A stretch of 64,000 bases of DNA from Rhizobium sp. AQ_MP (GTDB lineage Bacteria; Pseudomonadota; Alphaproteobacteria; Rhizobiales; Rhizobiaceae): positions 1-64,000 of the forward strand of contig NZ_JACJVI010000002.1 in assembly GCF_014237835.1 (NCBI RefSeq), in the 5' to 3' direction. The notes below the pieces were generated by a model that did not search any database, had not been told where the DNA came from, and saw nothing but the letters and a program-made list of their open reading frames with translations. How positions within the stretch are numbered: position 1 is the first letter of the stretch; every line of letters begins with the position of its first letter. Positions 62,817-64,000 of this stretch are shown here, piece after piece. The position numbers and the translations under genes are program-made.

Positions 62817-62833
62817 CTTAGCAATTTGCTAAG
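62817..62833. promoter_or_regulatory. 17-bp palindrome upstream of bcsA
   Basis: CTTAGCAATTTGCTAAG has perfect 8-bp arms around a central T, 64 bases before the first possible bcsA start. It is AT-rich and lies where a promoter would be expected, so it is a candidate operator. Confidence 0.45.
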
Positions 62834-62840
62834 AAGTCAC

Positions 62841-62870
62841 CCCCTAATTCTCAGGCGTCCCTGTTAGGGG
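62841..62870. repeat. Inverted repeat in the bcsA leader
   Basis: CCCCTAA (62841-62847) and TTAGGGG (62864-62870) are perfect 7-bp arms around a 16-nt loop, ending 26 bases before the first possible bcsA ATG. If transcribed it forms a hairpin in the leader; as DNA it could bind a dimeric regulator. Confidence 0.5.
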
Positions 62871-62896
62871 ATCGCCGCAGATGAAGCTGCGAGCGG

Positions 62897-64000
62897 ATGA
62901 GAGATGGGGTTCTGCACATGATGTGCGCTGCGTTGCCTGCAATCATTGCGGGCCTTTTTGGTATGTTTCTGCTGTGGCTGCCGATCAGCCTGCAGGCGCA
63001 ACTGGTGCTCAGCCTGACCATTCTGGCGCTGATGCTCCTGTTCATGATGCGCCCTCAGAACAAGACATTCCGCGTGATGACTTTCGTGTTCTCGGCCGTG
63101 CTCGCCCTGCGCTATGCGTTCTGGCGCACGACGGAGACGCTTCCCGACATCAACGAGCCCTGGAATTTCATTCCGGGCATCATTCTCTATGCGGCGGAAA
63201 TGTATTGCCTGGTCATGCTGGCGATCAATTTCTTCATCGTCGCCGACCCGCTGGACCGCAAACCGGCACCTCGTCTTGCCGATGACGACAAGCCGACCGT
63301 CGACGTCTTCGTGCCGTCCTACAATGAGTCCGCCGACCTTCTGGCGCTGACGCTGGCTGCGGCCAAATCGATGAACTATCCGGCAGACAAGCTCACCGTC
63401 TATCTGCTCGACGACGGCGGCACCGACGCCAAATGCAACCAGTCCGATCCGCGCGCCGCCATCGCTGCCCGTCGCCGTCGCGATGAACTGCAAGCACTTT
63501 CCGCAGCGCTTGGCGTCCGCTATCACGCCCGCGCCGAAAACAGCCATGCGAAGGCCGGGAACCTGAACGCGGGCCTTGCGATCTCGACCAGCGAGCTTGT
63601 GGTCGTCTTCGATGCGGACCATGCGCCCGTGCGCGAATTCCTCAACGAGACCGTGGGCCACTTCAAAAACGACGAGAAGCTCTTCCTCGTCCAGACGCCG
63701 CACTACTTCCTCAATCCCGATCCGCTGGAAAAGAACCTGCAGACCTTCGGCAAGATGCCGTCGGAAAACGAGATGTTCTATTCCGTCGTGCAACGTGGCC
63801 TCGACAAGTGGAATGCATCCTTCTTCTGCGGCTCCGCTGCAGTCCTGCGCCGCAAGGCGCTGAAGGAGACCGGCGGCTTTTCGGGCCAGTCGATCACCGA
63901 AGACTGCGAAAGCGCGCTGGCGCTGCATTGCCGCGGCTGGCACAGCCTTTACGTCGACAAGCCTCTGATCGCCGGTCTGCAGCCGGAAACGCTCGTCTCC
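62897..64000 (+). CDS. bcsA: Cellulose synthase catalytic subunit, N-terminal part (partial)
   Basis: The frame runs off the right edge. It starts at ATG 62897 (MRDGVLH) or at 62918/62921; none has a strong ribosome site. Two hydrophobic segments come first (PAIIAGLFGMFLLWLPIS; LVLSLTILALMLLFMM), then two more around residues 55-90. The family 2 glycosyltransferase domain follows: VDVFVPSYNES, YLLDDGGTDAK (first Asp motif), NSHAKAGNLNAGL, VVFDADHAP (the D-x-D motif), FFCGSAAVLRRKAL and ITEDCESALALH with the TED catalytic base. It polymerises UDP-glucose into cellulose and exports it. The PilZ domain and the QxxRW motif would lie beyond the edge. Confidence 0.93.
   Translation, partial: MRDGVLHMMCAALPAIIAGLFGMFLLWLPISLQAQLVLSLTILALMLLFMMRPQNKTFRVMTFVFSAVLALRYAFWRTTETLPDINEPWNFIPGIILYAAEMYCLVMLAINFFIVADPLDRKPAPRLADDDKPTVDVFVPSYNESADLLALTLAAAKSMNYPADKLTVYLLDDGGTDAKCNQSDPRAAIAARRRRDELQALSAALGVRYHARAENSHAKAGNLNAGLAISTSELVVVFDADHAPVREFLNETVGHFKNDEKLFLVQTPHYFLNPDPLEKNLQTFGKMPSENEMFYSVVQRGLDKWNASFFCGSAAVLRRKALKETGGFSGQSITEDCESALALHCRGWHSLYVDKPLIAGLQPETLVS

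Larger units (their letters stand above)
62319..62896. other. Long intergenic region between the sugar module and bcsA
   Basis: These 578 bases hold no convincing complete gene. From left to right they contain the LacI-type operator at 62333, an orphan ribosome site plus start codon at 62602-62619 on the minus strand, a second operator-like AACGTT element near 62648, an AT-rich stretch, a 17-bp palindrome at 62817 and a hairpin at 62841. The region must hold the divergent promoters of the sugar module and of bcsA. Confidence 0.6.

Overview
The window looks like a piece of a Rhizobiaceae genome (Rhizobium/Agrobacterium/Ensifer group, Alphaproteobacteria). This rests on the high-GC codon use, a glxABCD-glnT locus of the rhizobial kind, a cellulose synthase gene at the right edge, and the density of ABC importers with LacI, LysR, TetR and AraC regulators. 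I see no rRNA, tRNA, insertion sequence, phage gene or CRISPR array. The region is a catabolic and transport block, dense with co-oriented, overlapping genes.

Layout. 0-8 kb: the end of a chemotaxis receptor, an acetyltransferase, a two-component system (response regulator and histidine kinase) and a divergent RND efflux adaptor and pump. 8-13 kb: a TetR regulator with a 16-bp palindromic operator, divergent from an amino-acid permease, an N,N-dimethylformamidase-like protein, a DUF3237 protein and a cupin; then a cytochrome b561. 13-20 kb: a minus-strand operon for a spermidine/putrescine-type ABC importer followed by a metallo-beta-lactamase-fold hydrolase and an aldehyde dehydrogenase, with a divergent TetR gene and an NTF2-like protein. 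21-26 kb: a LysR gene divergent from an agmatinase-family ureohydrolase, a second DUF3237 protein, a candidate structured RNA with a strong terminator, and a LysR gene divergent from a bile-acid-symporter-like transporter.

26-35 kb: two ribose-type ABC importers in divergent operons around one AT-rich control region, with a LacI regulator and an NAD-dependent epimerase. 35-51 kb: a branched-chain amino acid catabolic supercluster. A roughly 11-kb minus-strand operon encodes all subunits of branched-chain 2-oxoacid dehydrogenase, isovaleryl-CoA dehydrogenase, methylcrotonyl-CoA carboxylase, a MaoC hydratase and a CitE-like lyase. Opposite it run an SDR dehydrogenase, a thiolase, an acyl-CoA dehydrogenase and 3-hydroxyisobutyrate dehydrogenase. 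An AraC regulator lies between, and a shared TGGCAAAAnTGGCC-like motif occurs in both control regions.

51-57.5 kb: glxA, an XRE-cupin regulator, glxB, glxC, glxD and a glnT-type glutamine synthetase, which together resemble a split glutamate-synthase-like amidotransferase with a ligase. 57.5-62.5 kb: a LacI regulator facing a sugar module (PfkB kinase, lyxose-isomerase-family protein, Gfo/Idh/MocA oxidoreductase, class I aldolase) with a LacI-type operator at its promoter but no transporter. 62.9 kb to the end: the 5' part of bcsA (cellulose synthase), preceded by two inverted repeats.

The strongest leads for new biology are the shared regulatory motif in the branched-chain supercluster, the MaoC/CitE pair where a hydratase and HMG-CoA lyase would be expected, the dimethylformamidase-like cluster with DUF3237, and the rod-folding RNA candidate near 24 kb. 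All functional statements come from reading the sequence and from family knowledge; no database search was run.
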